From assembly GCF_036632095.1 (NCBI RefSeq), contig NZ_JAPYKW010000002.1, positions 340,924 to 404,923 of the forward strand: a stretch of DNA of 64,000 nucleotides, written 5' to 3'. This DNA is from Chlamydia sp. 04-14. Lineage in GTDB: Bacteria > Chlamydiota > Chlamydiia > Chlamydiales > Chlamydiaceae. Positions 19,877 to 28,954 of the stretch are shown here, in pieces. The position numbers and the translations under genes were made by a program. The notes under the pieces are model-generated. The model was not told the DNA's origin. It saw only the letters and a list, made by a program, of their open reading frames with translations, and searched no databases. How positions within the stretch are numbered: position 1 is the stretch's first letter; each line of letters begins with the position of its first letter.

Positions 19877-21973
19877 ATGAAGCGTTGTTTCCCCTATCTC
19901 CTCGTATCCTCCCTCCTGGCATTTTCATTTTCAGCTGACGCATTAACGCATAAAGAAGCCGCAAAGAAAAAAGTCTCTTATCTTAGTCATTTTAAGGGGT
20001 TATCAGGAACTTTAGATATCGAAGATGGTGTGCTTAATATTCATAATAATCTTCGCATACAGGCAAATCGTGCCTATGTAGATAACGTTCCTGATCGTGG
20101 GATGAAGTTAATTGCCCACGGCAATGTGATGGTTAATTATCGAGGGAAGACATTAGTTTGTGATTACCTAGAGTATTACGAAGATACCGATTCGTGTCTT
20201 TTGACAAACGGTAGATTTGCTATGTATCCATGGTTTTTAGGTGGGTCAATGATGACATTGACTCCAGAAACTCTGATTATCCATAAGGGATATATATCCA
20301 CATCCGAGGGGCCTAGAAAACATCTTTGCCTTTCTGGAGATTATTTAGAATACTCTTCTGACAATGTGCTCTCCATAGGGAAAACGACATTTAGCATTTG
20401 TAATATTCCTATACTCTTTCTTCCGCAATTTTCCATTATGCCTATGGAAATCCCTAAACCTCCAATTAATTTCCGTGGAGGTACGGGAGGTTTCTTGGGG
20501 TCGTATTTAGGAGTTAGCTATTCACCGATTTCTAAAAAGCATTTCCAATCTACATTTTTCTTAGATAGCTTTTTCAAGCACGGCATTGGTGTCGGTTATA
20601 ACATGCATTTTTGCCAAAAAGACAATCCTGAAAATGTCTTTAATATGAAAAGTTACTATGCCCATCGTCTAGCGATTGATATGGCAGAACCTCGAGATCG
20701 CTATCGCTTTCATGGGAACTTTTCTCTATCAAGAAAACAAGCAAAATTATCAGGAGAATATCATGTTAGTGATAGTTGGGAAACCGTCGCAGATATTTTC
20801 CCCAATAATTTCTCGTTAAAAAATACAGGTCCTACGCAAGTTAGTCTAACATGGCGAGATACATTATTTGATGGCAGCTTATCTTCTTCGGTGAAGGTCA
20901 ATCCTTTCCAGAATGTAAATCAGGAGCTTCCCTATTTATCTTTGAAGCAGCACCCTGTGAATATCAAAAATACGGGAATCTTTATTGAGAACCTGTTTGA
21001 GTGTGGGTACTTAAACTTTGCCTTTAGCAATAATATTCCAGGATCGAATTTTTCTTCATTACGAGCTTCAGCATCTCCTAAGATCTACCGTACAATTCCT
21101 TTGCTGATAGGAACGCTAACACCGACAGTATCTGCATCGGCGATTTACTACAGTAATGTTCCAAAGACTTCCTTAAGGCATACTCAAGCCTCGGCACAGG
21201 TAAATTTAGACTATCGTTTCTCAGCATATAAAAATTACCTCCATACAAAACATATCGTAGAACCTTTTATTTCTTTTACTTCGGCGACGCATCCTTTAGC
21301 AAAAAATCATGAACACTACATCTTTTCTATAAACGATGCCTTCTCCTCTCTACATTTATGTAAAGTTGGTATAGAGTCTTTCATATTAAATAGGGTTTCC
21401 CCTAGTGCTCCGCGAGCATCGGCAAAACTCTGGACAACGCAAATTTTTAAAAATACATTTGCTAGATCAACATTTCCAAAAACAGCATGTACGATTTCTC
21501 TACCTTTGGATCGTAAAAACACTTTATCTTTGGATGCTGAATGGATATGGAAAAAACATTGCTGGGATCACATGAATCTTCTTTGGCAATGGGTAGGAAG
21601 TGATAACGTAGGCTTAACGTTAGAGTTCCTTCATAGAAGTAAATATAGTCTTCTTAAATGTGATAAGGAAAACTATATCTTAGATGTTAGCCGCTCTCCT
21701 GAAGAGCTTTTTAATTCTCCTCTATCTGATCGTCGGAATCTCATTTTGGGGAAGGTTTTTATTCGTCCTCATCCCTGTTGGAATTACCATTTAACACTAA
21801 GATATGGCTGGCATAGGACAAATACACCAAGTTATCTTGAATACCAGATGATTTTAGGAACAAAAGTCTTTGAACATTGGCAGCTATATTCTGTGTATGA
21901 GAAACGAGAAGCAGATAACCGCTTCTTCTTCTATCTAAAATTAGATAAACCTAAACGCCTATTTAATAAATAA
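19877..21973 (+). CDS. lptD: LptD/OstA-like outer-membrane LPS assembly protein
   Basis: 698 residues with a signal peptide (KRCFPYLLVSSLLAFSFSADA, cut near residue 22). An OstA/LptA-like beta-jellyroll domain follows at about 45-160, with the repeating pattern GVLNIHNNLRIQANRAY and KLIAHGNVMVNYRGKTLVCD. A long region rich in alternating aromatic residues is consistent with the LptD beta-barrel. LptD inserts lipopolysaccharide into the outer leaflet of the outer membrane. Several Cys residues occur (HLCLSGDYL, FSICNIPI, NMHFCQKD), which could form the disulfides typical of LptD. Divergence from proteobacterial LptD is large, so the symbol is a family assignment. Confidence 0.8.
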   Translation: MKRCFPYLLVSSLLAFSFSADALTHKEAAKKKVSYLSHFKGLSGTLDIEDGVLNIHNNLRIQANRAYVDNVPDRGMKLIAHGNVMVNYRGKTLVCDYLEYYEDTDSCLLTNGRFAMYPWFLGGSMMTLTPETLIIHKGYISTSEGPRKHLCLSGDYLEYSSDNVLSIGKTTFSICNIPILFLPQFSIMPMEIPKPPINFRGGTGGFLGSYLGVSYSPISKKHFQSTFFLDSFFKHGIGVGYNMHFCQKDNPENVFNMKSYYAHRLAIDMAEPRDRYRFHGNFSLSRKQAKLSGEYHVSDSWETVADIFPNNFSLKNTGPTQVSLTWRDTLFDGSLSSSVKVNPFQNVNQELPYLSLKQHPVNIKNTGIFIENLFECGYLNFAFSNNIPGSNFSSLRASASPKIYRTIPLLIGTLTPTVSASAIYYSNVPKTSLRHTQASAQVNLDYRFSAYKNYLHTKHIVEPFISFTSATHPLAKNHEHYIFSINDAFSSLHLCKVGIESFILNRVSPSAPRASAKLWTTQIFKNTFARSTFPKTACTISLPLDRKNTLSLDAEWIWKKHCWDHMNLLWQWVGSDNVGLTLEFLHRSKYSLLKCDKENYILDVSRSPEELFNSPLSDRRNLILGKVFIRPHPCWNYHLTLRYGWHRTNTPSYLEYQMILGTKVFEHWQLYSVYEKREADNRFFFYLKLDKPKRLFNK

Positions 21974-22033
21974 TCTTTGGATAAGAAAGATAAGGATTTC
22001 TAAAAGACTTAGAGAAATCCTTGAAATAAAGAA

Positions 22034-22594
22034 CTAAGAGGCGCGATCCTCTTCCTTTAAATGAGCATTATAACGACGTCGTATCTTTTCTAATGCTGCT
22101 TTAAATTTCTTAGGATCTTTAGGCTCTTCCATCTTATCAATGTATAAAACACCAAGAAGATGATCGTTTTCATGCATGATAATACGTGCTGGGAATCCCT
22201 CTAACTTTTCTGTGAATTCCTGACCATCAAGATTAAGAGCGGTTACGGTAATACTTTGAGGACGATAAACATCTGCGCGCAATCCAGGGATAGATAAACA
22301 CCCTTCCCTACCAATTACAAGATCTTCAGAAGGATTGGAAAGAACAGGATTGATGTATACCTTAGGAAAGTCACAAAAGATCAAATCTCCATCCTCTGTT
22401 TCTCCCTCAACACACATAACAAAAAGACTTACACTTTCTCCCACTTGAGGAGCAGCTAAACCTACACCTTTATGAGCTACCATAGTCTCATACATATCCT
22501 GAACTAACTGACGAATCTCAGCAGTAATTTCAGGAATTATATCAGCCTTTCTACGTAATGTATGGCTGCCGTAGTATTCTAATTCTCTAATCAT
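22034..22594 (-). CDS. def: Peptide deformylase
   Basis: A metalloenzyme that removes the formyl group from nascent N-terminal Met. The 186 residues contain all three signature motifs: [10 protein letters not shown] (about 43-52), EGCLSIPG with the metal-ligand Cys (about 97-104), and [10 protein letters not shown], the HExDH motif (about 138-147). The C-terminal tail is Lys/Arg-rich. It lies downstream of the 48-codon secreted ORF on the same strand. Confidence 0.96.
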   Translation of the reverse strand: MIRELEYYGSHTLRRKADIIPEITAEIRQLVQDMYETMVAHKGVGLAAPQVGESVSLFVMCVEGETEDGDLIFCDFPKVYINPVLSNPSEDLVIGREGCLSIPGLRADVYRPQSITVTALNLDGQEFTEKLEGFPARIIMHENDHLLGVLYIDKMEEPKDPKKFKAALEKIRRRYNAHLKEEDRAS

Positions 22595-22619
22595 TATTTA
22601 TCACCCGCAGATTAAGCTA

Positions 22620-22766
22620 CTAATTAGCTTCTTCTATTAAATAGAAGGGACAGACCGTAGGTAATAATGAAGGATGCTCTATCTCTTCCTGAACTTCTTC
22701 TACAGAAAACGTTGTAGCGACAGGTAGTAGACCACAGAAACAGAATATATAGAAGATTTTTTTCAT
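22620..22766 (-). CDS. Small secreted peptide (48 residues), unrecognised
   Basis: A short ORF from ATG 22766 to TAG 22620 in the gap between secG and def, same strand as both. It begins MKKIFYIFCFCGLLPVATTF, a textbook signal peptide (Lys-Lys, hydrophobic core with two Cys, small residues before a likely cut near 18-20). A short acidic mature part follows (EEVQEEIEHPSLL) and ends IEEAN. A lipoprotein is possible, but the Cys sits in the middle of the core rather than in a clean lipobox. I recognise no family. Coding status rests on the signal-peptide pattern and the position in a same-strand gap. Confidence 0.5.
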   Translation of the reverse strand: MKKIFYIFCFCGLLPVATTFSVEEVQEEIEHPSLLPTVCPFYLIEEAN

Positions 22767-22847
22767 AAGATCATGACTGTTTAAAATTTATTTCCTAAGA
22801 ATAAATATCTCACCTTACATAAAGATTCGTCATCTTTAATAGAGATG

Positions 22848-23162
22848 TTATTCATTAGGGACTTCCTCTCCATCCGGAGAAACTTGTTCTAGAGCGTTGA
22901 CAGGGAGCTCTTGAGAATTTTTTCCTAAGTGTGTTGTGGCGAAAGATAAAAGCAGGCAGCTAAAACAAAAAGCTACGGCAAGCCAAGCTGTTACTTTCTT
23001 TAAGATATCTGGGGTAGATACACCAAAAACAGAATCTCCTGAATCTACACCAAAAGAAGAACCTAGTCCCATGCTCTTGCTTTCTTGAATCAAAATCAAT
23101 CCACAAAGAATTACGCACAACAGAAGAAAAATAAATAAAAATGAATAAAACAAGCCAGTCAC
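22848..23162 (-). CDS. secG: Protein-export membrane protein SecG
   Basis: The small accessory subunit of the SecYEG translocon in the inner membrane. 104 residues with two membrane helices (about 3-24 and 57-78). The typical SecG loop between them is present: LIQESKSMGLGSSFG, then a Gly/Ser stretch and DILKKVTAWLAV. The C-terminal tail (about 80-104) is acidic and hydrophilic. It is separated from tpiA by 320 bases. Confidence 0.9.
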   Translation of the reverse strand: MTGLFYSFLFIFLLLCVILCGLILIQESKSMGLGSSFGVDSGDSVFGVSTPDILKKVTAWLAVAFCFSCLLLSFATTHLGKNSQELPVNALEQVSPDGEEVPNE

Positions 23163-23482
23163 GACGCTTCTCCTAAATCAACAAACCTACTTGGGGTGAA
23201 TTTCTAGCCCTTTAATTTATTATCTTCTCATCTACAGTCTCAAAAAAACAAAGCACTGCTTAGCATGTAAAAGATCTTTTTCTATGCAGGCTTCTCAATA
23301 GTCTGTAAAAATCCCTAAAAAGGCTCAGATAACATTCTCTTATAAAACTAAATTAATCACCATATTGAAAAACATTTTATTGCTTTGAAACACTATTCTC
23401 AGACTGAACTCTAGCATAATTTATGAAAATTTTTCATAAACCATCGATTCAAAAATCAATAAAATTTTTCATATCACAAAAT
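23163..23482. other. Intergenic region tpiA-secG
   Basis: 320 AT-rich bases with no ORF that I can support. It holds a 13-base direct repeat (AAAATTTTTCATA at 23426-23438 and 23461-23473, period 35). The first copy is also part of an A/T palindrome at 23421-23439. The secG promoter must lie here. Confidence 0.5.
23421..23439 (-). terminator. A/T palindrome downstream of tpiA
   Basis: TTATGAAAA and TTTTCATAA form a 9-bp stem around one base, 44 bases past the tpiA stop. The stem is entirely A/T except for one G-C pair, so it is weak as a terminator and could instead be a protein-binding site. Confidence 0.3.
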
Positions 23483-24247
23483 CTAGAGGTTAAAGTTCTC
23501 TATAACGCTGGCAAAAACTTTAGGATCTAGGGAAGCTCCCCCAACTAACAAACCATCTACGTCTGGACAATGAGCAAAGCCCTCAGCGTTATCGGCCTTT
23601 ACAGAACCTCCATAAAGAATAGAAATTGTATCGGCTTTTTCTTTTGAGAATATCCGAGCAAGAACCTCGCGACAAAACGCATGGACTTCTTGTACGTCTG
23701 CAGTTGAGGCAACTTTACCGGTACCTATTGCCCAAACAGGCTCATAAGCAATGATTACAGAAGCAGTTTCAGGAAGCTGAGCCAGACCCAACATTAACTG
23801 ATTAGATAAAATATCTTTTGTCGTGCCCTTCTCTCTGGCTTCTAAAGTTTCTCCGATGCATAACACTGGGACAACTCCCTCACGAGATGTAGCTGCAACT
23901 TTAAGAGCGATTGTAGCATCTTCTTCATGAAAGATATGACGACGTTCTGAATGTCCTAAAAGCACATAATCTACATCAAATTCTTTGAGCATAGGCAGGG
24001 ACACTTCTCCCGTAAAAGCTCCAGAACTATCCTGGTGGATATTTTGCGCACCCAACCAAATAGGATAGTTAGAATTTTTTATCACCTCACCACAAGCACT
24101 TAATGCCGTGAATGCGGGAGTAATACCGACTACAGACGCAGGTAATGTCTCTTTAAGCAGTGGACCTAAAACAGCTATGTATTCCTTAGCTTCTTTAACT
24201 GTCTTATACATTTTCCAATTACCAAAAACATAACTCTTACGTTCCAT
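23483..24247 (-). CDS. tpiA: Triosephosphate isomerase
   Basis: A glycolytic enzyme interconverting dihydroxyacetone phosphate and glyceraldehyde 3-phosphate. 254 residues, the usual length. The catalytic residues are visible: Lys in FGNWKMYK, His in LLGHSERRHIF, and Glu in IIAYEPVWAIGTGK (loop 6). The phosphate-binding LYGGSVKADN and GLLVGGASL close the barrel. It is divergent from xseA. Confidence 0.97.
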   Translation of the reverse strand: MERKSYVFGNWKMYKTVKEAKEYIAVLGPLLKETLPASVVGITPAFTALSACGEVIKNSNYPIWLGAQNIHQDSSGAFTGEVSLPMLKEFDVDYVLLGHSERRHIFHEEDATIALKVAATSREGVVPVLCIGETLEAREKGTTKDILSNQLMLGLAQLPETASVIIAYEPVWAIGTGKVASTADVQEVHAFCREVLARIFSKEKADTISILYGGSVKADNAEGFAHCPDVDGLLVGGASLDPKVFASVIENFNL

Positions 24248-24381
24248 CTATGTCCTCAATTTGTTATTTAACACCCATATCTCACTATAGACACGGATTC
24301 ACCGTTCTTGCTAGTTTTCTACTAAGAAGGTAATTTATTTTAAAAATAAATAGAACTTGAAACCTCTCGGTATTCCAGAGC

Positions 24382-26049
24382 ATGACAACTTCATCTTCTC
24401 CTCAAGCAGTAACGACTCTTACAGAATCTATAAAGAATCTCCTTGAGTCCAATTTTTGCCACATTGTGGTCAAAGGAGAGTTAAGTAATGTTTCATTACA
24501 ACCTAGTGGGCATTTATATTTCGGTATTAAAGATAATAAATCTTTTTTAAATGGGGCTTTTTTCCATTTTAAAAGTAAATATTTCGATCGTCGTCCTAAA
24601 GATGGTGATTCTGTAATCATTCATGGGAAACTCACGGTATATGCTCCACGAGGTCAATACCAAATTGTAGCCCACGCCTTAGTTTATGCTGGAGAGGGAG
24701 ATCTCTTACAAAAATTTGAAGAGACTAAGAAGCGTCTCGCTGCTGAAGGTTATTTTGCTATAGAGAAAAAACAAACCCTTCCTGCCATCCCTAAATGTAT
24801 CGGAGTGATTACCAGCCCTACAGGTGCAGTAATTCAAGATATTTTACGTATTCTTTCTCGTCGTTGTTATCAATACAAACTTCTTATTTATCCTGTAACA
24901 GTCCAAGGAACAACGGCAGCGAAAGAGATTTCTCAAGCTATTGAAGTAATGAATCAAGAACAACTAGCGGATGTTCTTATTTTAGCACGCGGTGGCGGTA
25001 GCATTGAAGACCTCTGGGCTTTCAATGAAGAAATCATTATCAAAGCGATAGACGCTAGTTCGATTCCCATCATTTCTGCTGTAGGTCATGAAACTGACTA
25101 TACACTATGCGATTTTGCTGCGGATGTTCGAGCTCCCACACCTTCTGCTGCTGCAGAAATTGTTTGTCAAAGTAGTCAACAGCAAATCCAGGTATTTAAA
25201 AGTTATTTACACTACCTAAATGCGCATTCACAACAACTTCTTTCAGGGAAAACAAAACAAATTCAGCAATGGAAGCGTTATTTAGATCACGTAGATTTTT
25301 TCCGTTCAGCGCAGCAGTCTTTAGACTACCTTTGCTTATCCGTACAACGGTCTATACAAACAAAGCTTTCACAATGCAAACAGCGTTATACACAATATAC
25401 GCGGTGGCTGCAAAGTGACGTGTTACAACGTATGAAGTACCGTCTTCAGGATCTTTGGAAAATGATCGTTCAGGCCTTCCACAATCGCCTACGCGCTTTA
25501 AAACACCTCTGTGTACATATGAAAAAAAATCTTGTTTTTCATAATACACAGCTGTTTTCTCAAAGACTAGATCCTTGGAAACAACAAATTCATAGAGCTT
25601 TATCTCAACGCTTAAGATATTTTCATCAATCCTTAGAACACAAGCAAACACTATTAAAACATTTTAAAATTAAATTAAATCAGCAATTTATTAAGGAAAA
25701 ACATGCTCTTAATCTTTTAAAGAAACGTTTAATTAGTATTTTTATCAATACTGTATACGAGCATCGAGAGCACTATTTTCGCACTCGCGAAAATCTTATA
25801 CTTTCCCTACACCATCTTGTAGAAAGAAATCGGGAAAAATATCACACAGCCTCTAAACAACTGAGTTCATTAAATCCTAAAAATGTTTTAAAACGTGGGT
25901 ATGCTATGCTCTTTGACTTTAATGAAAATTTCGCTATTATCTCCGCAAAAAGCTTACATAAACATAGTTGTGTAAGATTACGTCTGCAGGATGGGGAAGC
26001 CACTCTTACTGTAACGGATATTCAGAATTTTGAAACTCAAGAGTCTTAA
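24382..26049 (+). CDS. xseA: Exodeoxyribonuclease VII large subunit
   Basis: A single-strand-specific nuclease subunit. An N-terminal OB fold (about 18-105, [20 protein letters not shown]) is followed by the catalytic domain with [50 protein letters not shown] and [12 protein letters not shown] long helical coiled-coil region occupies about 260-480. At 555 residues it is longer than the usual 400-460 because this region is extended. It is co-transcribed with xseB, 3 bases downstream. Confidence 0.95.
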   Translation: MTTSSSPQAVTTLTESIKNLLESNFCHIVVKGELSNVSLQPSGHLYFGIKDNKSFLNGAFFHFKSKYFDRRPKDGDSVIIHGKLTVYAPRGQYQIVAHALVYAGEGDLLQKFEETKKRLAAEGYFAIEKKQTLPAIPKCIGVITSPTGAVIQDILRILSRRCYQYKLLIYPVTVQGTTAAKEISQAIEVMNQEQLADVLILARGGGSIEDLWAFNEEIIIKAIDASSIPIISAVGHETDYTLCDFAADVRAPTPSAAAEIVCQSSQQQIQVFKSYLHYLNAHSQQLLSGKTKQIQQWKRYLDHVDFFRSAQQSLDYLCLSVQRSIQTKLSQCKQRYTQYTRWLQSDVLQRMKYRLQDLWKMIVQAFHNRLRALKHLCVHMKKNLVFHNTQLFSQRLDPWKQQIHRALSQRLRYFHQSLEHKQTLLKHFKIKLNQQFIKEKHALNLLKKRLISIFINTVYEHREHYFRTRENLILSLHHLVERNREKYHTASKQLSSLNPKNVLKRGYAMLFDFNENFAIISAKSLHKHSCVRLRLQDGEATLTVTDIQNFETQES

Positions 26050-26052
26050 ACC

Positions 26053-26280
26053 ATGGAAGAAATTCCCTTTGAAAAGGCTATGGAAAGGTTAGAAGAGATC
26101 GTAGATCTCATGAATCAACCTTCGACATCTTTAGATTCTTCTTTAAAGCTTTATGAAGAAGCAGATGCGCTAATGCGTATTTGCGAGTCACGTATTCATA
26201 AAGCAGAAGAACGTGTACGTGAGTTATCAGAAAAGCGAAATGAAGATCTTCTTTCTGAAGAAGAATCTTTCGCGCACTAA
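26053..26280 (+). CDS. xseB: Exodeoxyribonuclease VII small subunit
   Basis: 75 residues with the XseB pattern: FEKAMERLEEIVDLMNQ, then SLDSSLKLYEEADALMR, then a charged helix. XseB decorates the coiled coil of XseA in exonuclease VII. Three bases separate it from xseA and 14 from the next small ORF. Confidence 0.93.
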   Translation: MEEIPFEKAMERLEEIVDLMNQPSTSLDSSLKLYEEADALMRICESRIHKAEERVRELSEKRNEDLLSEEESFAH

Positions 26281-26294
26281 TTGTAGAGTGAGCG

Positions 26295-26549
26295 ATGTTA
26301 CCTAAGGATTTAGATTCCATAATTCAAGAACTTCGTTCCCTACAAAATTACTTAGATTCTCTTGATTCTTTGGATGATATTTTAGTTACTTATGAAAAAA
26401 TGTTTTCTTTAATACACCAGGGTTTAGATCAGATCTTAGTCAAAGATCAACAATGTTATATTCTTTCCGTACAGCCTAATGGCACGATTCTAAAAGATAC
26501 GTTAGACCAGCCTGTTTTACAAACATTTGCTATGACCACAAAGCCATGA
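26295..26549 (+). CDS. Small protein resembling a second XseB-like subunit
   Basis: 84 residues, starting 14 bases after xseB and overlapping dxs by 4 bases (ATGA). Residues 1-50 align by eye with XseB: LDSIIQELRSLQNYLDSLDS then LDDILVTYEKMFSLIHQGLD, against the xseB pattern of helix, short Ser/Leu/Asp turn, and LYEEA helix. The C-terminal 30 residues (YILSVQPNGTILKD) have no counterpart in XseB. Real gene status is supported by tight spacing on both sides. It could be a diverged duplicate of xseB or an unrelated small helical protein. Confidence 0.65.
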   Translation: MLPKDLDSIIQELRSLQNYLDSLDSLDDILVTYEKMFSLIHQGLDQILVKDQQCYILSVQPNGTILKDTLDQPVLQTFAMTTKP

Positions 26550-28480
26550 CTTCTCAATTTTTCTCTATTTTAAGTCAGATATCCTCTCCTGCAGATCTAA
26601 AAAAGCTTTCTTTTGCTGAGCTTGCTCTTCTTGCTGAGCAAATGCGTCATAAAATTATTTCTGTTCTCACCAAAACTGGAGGGCATCTAGCTTCTAATTT
26701 AGGTATCATTGAATTAACGATAGCTTTGCATTATGTGTTCTCCTCTCCTGAGGATAAATTTATCTTTGATGTCGGTCATCAAGCCTATCCTCATAAATTA
26801 CTTACTGGAAGGAATACTGCGGAATTTAATCGGATTCGTCATGATCATGGTTTGAGTGGATTTACCTCGCCTTTTGAAAGTGTCCATGACCTTTTCTTCT
26901 CAGGTCATGCAGGCAACGCACTTTCGTTAGCTTTAGGCATGGCAAAGGCTACAGAAAATTCTAGAACTCACGTTCTTCCTATTCTTGGTGACGCAGCTTT
27001 TTCCTGCGGATTAACTCTAGAAGCATTGAATAACATAAATCCCGATCTATCTAAATTCATTGTCATTTTAAATGACAACAACATGTCCATTTCTCAAAAC
27101 GTGGGTGTCATGTCTAAGAGTTTATCTCGATGGATACACCATCCCAAATTCAGTTTACTTTCTAGAAAGTTAGAAAAATGGCTAATGAAGATCCCCCGTT
27201 ACGGCAATAGTATAGCTAAACGCTCGCATAAAGTATCTACCTGCTTAAAATCTTTCTTCTGTCCCATTCCTATTTTTGAGCAGTTTAACTTAGCCTATAT
27301 GGGACCTGTAGACGGTCACAACATAAAAAAGTTAGTATCTCTATTTCAAACTGTACGTGATTTACCTTTCCCTATTCTTATTCATGTCTGTACAAAAAAG
27401 GGTAAAGGGCTAGAAATCGCCCAAGAAAATCCCTCCAAATACCATGGAGTGAAGGCAAATTTTAATGCTGCTGCAGAAGATAAGCTACTTCCCACGGTTA
27501 AGCCACAGCTTACCTATCCCGACATCTTTGGAAAAACACTCTGCTCTCTTGGAGAAAGCTCTCCGAATTTACATGTTATTACTCCAGCGATGTCTTTGGG
27601 ATCACGATTAGAAGCTTTTAAAGAGAAATTCCCAGAACGTTTTGTAGATGTGGGCATTGCTGAAGGCCATGCCGTAACGTTTTCAGCGGGCATTGCCAAA
27701 GCCAATGCTCCTGTTATTTGTTCTATTTATTCTACATTCTTACATCGCGCTATGGATAATCTATTCCATGACGTATGTTTGCAAAGTCTACCGGTAATCT
27801 TTGCTATAGATCGTGCAGGCTTAGCTTATGGTGATGGCTGCAGCCATCACGGCATTTACGATTTGGGTTTCCTTCGTGCTATGCCCAATATGATTATCTG
27901 CCAGCCAAGAAGCGCAATAGTTTTCCAACAACTTCTTCAATCTTCACTTCAATGGACACGTCCTTCTGCAATTCGCTATCCTAATATCGCAGCACTTCAA
28001 GGTGATCCTATAGCTACAGATATCCATATGCATCGTGATCCAGGATTAGGAGAAATTCTCAGTCAGGGAGAGGATGTATTGATCGTAGGTCTTGGGCACA
28101 TGTGTAGCGCTGCCCTATCGATAAAATTGCAACTACTTGCTCACGGAATTTCCGCAACTGTTGTTGATCCTATATTCATCAAACCTTTTGATAATAATCT
28201 CTTTAGCATCCTATTGATGCACCATTCTAAAGTCATCATTATAGAAGAGCACTCTATCCGCGGAGGTTTAGCCTCGGAATTTAATGATTTCCTAGCTACC
28301 TACAGCTTTAAAGTTGATGTCTTACACTTTGGCATCCCCGATGCGATCTTTTCTCATGGGGATAAGGATAGTTTATTAAAAAGGGTGGGATTAGATACTG
28401 ATAGCATGGTTAAACGTATTCTTACACACTTTAACTTCCGCACAAAAAAATCGCCGTCTAACAAACTGAGTATTGTTTAA
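26546..28480 (+). CDS. dxs: 1-deoxy-D-xylulose-5-phosphate synthase
   Basis: The first enzyme of the MEP isoprenoid pathway, thiamine diphosphate-dependent, joining pyruvate and glyceraldehyde 3-phosphate. 644 residues. The early signature HLASNLGIIELTIALHYVF is at about 47-65, and VGHQAYPHKLLTGR follows. The ThDP motif is GDAAFSCGLTLEALNN, with GDAA instead of the usual GDGA, and then VILNDNNMSIS. The central transketolase-like part has DVGIAEGHAVTFSAGIA and the C-terminal domain has EEHSIRGGLASEF. The 4-base overlap with the preceding small ORF suggests translational coupling in xseA-xseB-ORF-dxs. Confidence 0.95.
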   Translation: MTSQFFSILSQISSPADLKKLSFAELALLAEQMRHKIISVLTKTGGHLASNLGIIELTIALHYVFSSPEDKFIFDVGHQAYPHKLLTGRNTAEFNRIRHDHGLSGFTSPFESVHDLFFSGHAGNALSLALGMAKATENSRTHVLPILGDAAFSCGLTLEALNNINPDLSKFIVILNDNNMSISQNVGVMSKSLSRWIHHPKFSLLSRKLEKWLMKIPRYGNSIAKRSHKVSTCLKSFFCPIPIFEQFNLAYMGPVDGHNIKKLVSLFQTVRDLPFPILIHVCTKKGKGLEIAQENPSKYHGVKANFNAAAEDKLLPTVKPQLTYPDIFGKTLCSLGESSPNLHVITPAMSLGSRLEAFKEKFPERFVDVGIAEGHAVTFSAGIAKANAPVICSIYSTFLHRAMDNLFHDVCLQSLPVIFAIDRAGLAYGDGCSHHGIYDLGFLRAMPNMIICQPRSAIVFQQLLQSSLQWTRPSAIRYPNIAALQGDPIATDIHMHRDPGLGEILSQGEDVLIVGLGHMCSAALSIKLQLLAHGISATVVDPIFIKPFDNNLFSILLMHHSKVIIIEEHSIRGGLASEFNDFLATYSFKVDVLHFGIPDAIFSHGDKDSLLKRVGLDTDSMVKRILTHFNFRTKKSPSNKLSIV

Positions 28481-28954
28481 ATATGATTTGCTTGGGAATT
28501 ATGAAATTCTCTAAATAGCCTCTCTACCAGTTAACCTATTACGGAAGCTACAAATGTAGTCGTTCCACAGCAACGGCTAAAAGGTGATAAATATAACGTA
28601 GGAAGACATTGATCCGCTTGCAACATGATTGGGGATAAAATCGGAAGGCAGGGAATGTAACTACGCGTACGCACTTTGGAATAGTATAACCAAGTCTCCA
28701 TGAGAGATTCCTAGAGTATTTATTGAAATGTTTATTAGAAACAAAATCCTAGGGATTAAACCCCTATTCTTCTGTAATCTTGACGAAAGATAATATCATA
28801 TTGTGCTTTCTATTTCTTTCTTTTTCGTTAAAAAAAACGTCTTTATAAAATAAAAAAATCACTAATAAAAAAATGAAATTAAAATTTTATATATTTAATT
28901 TATATTTTAAATATATAAAGTAAAAACCTTCTTTAAGAAGGTCTCTAGGGCCTC
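28481..28954. other. Intergenic region dxs-rsmA (convergent)
   Basis: 474 bases between convergent genes. The first 280 bases are less AT-rich than the rest, and every frame I read is broken by stops within about 25 codons. The last 120 bases are extremely A/T-rich. I looked for the conserved cores of RNase P RNA, SRP RNA and tmRNA and did not find them. It may be a decayed gene or an unannotated RNA. Confidence 0.4.
28922..28942 (-). terminator. Intrinsic terminator of the rsmA unit
   Basis: A 17-base near-perfect palindrome (ACCTTCTT and AAGAAGGT) 13 bases beyond the rsmA stop. On the minus strand it is followed directly by TTTT, so it reads as a classic hairpin plus U-run. Confidence 0.7.

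Noticed and set aside
28481..28840. Candidate RNase P RNA, SRP RNA or tmRNA
   Set aside because: The conserved cores of these RNAs were not found; GGAAG occurs but not in the right surrounding sequence.
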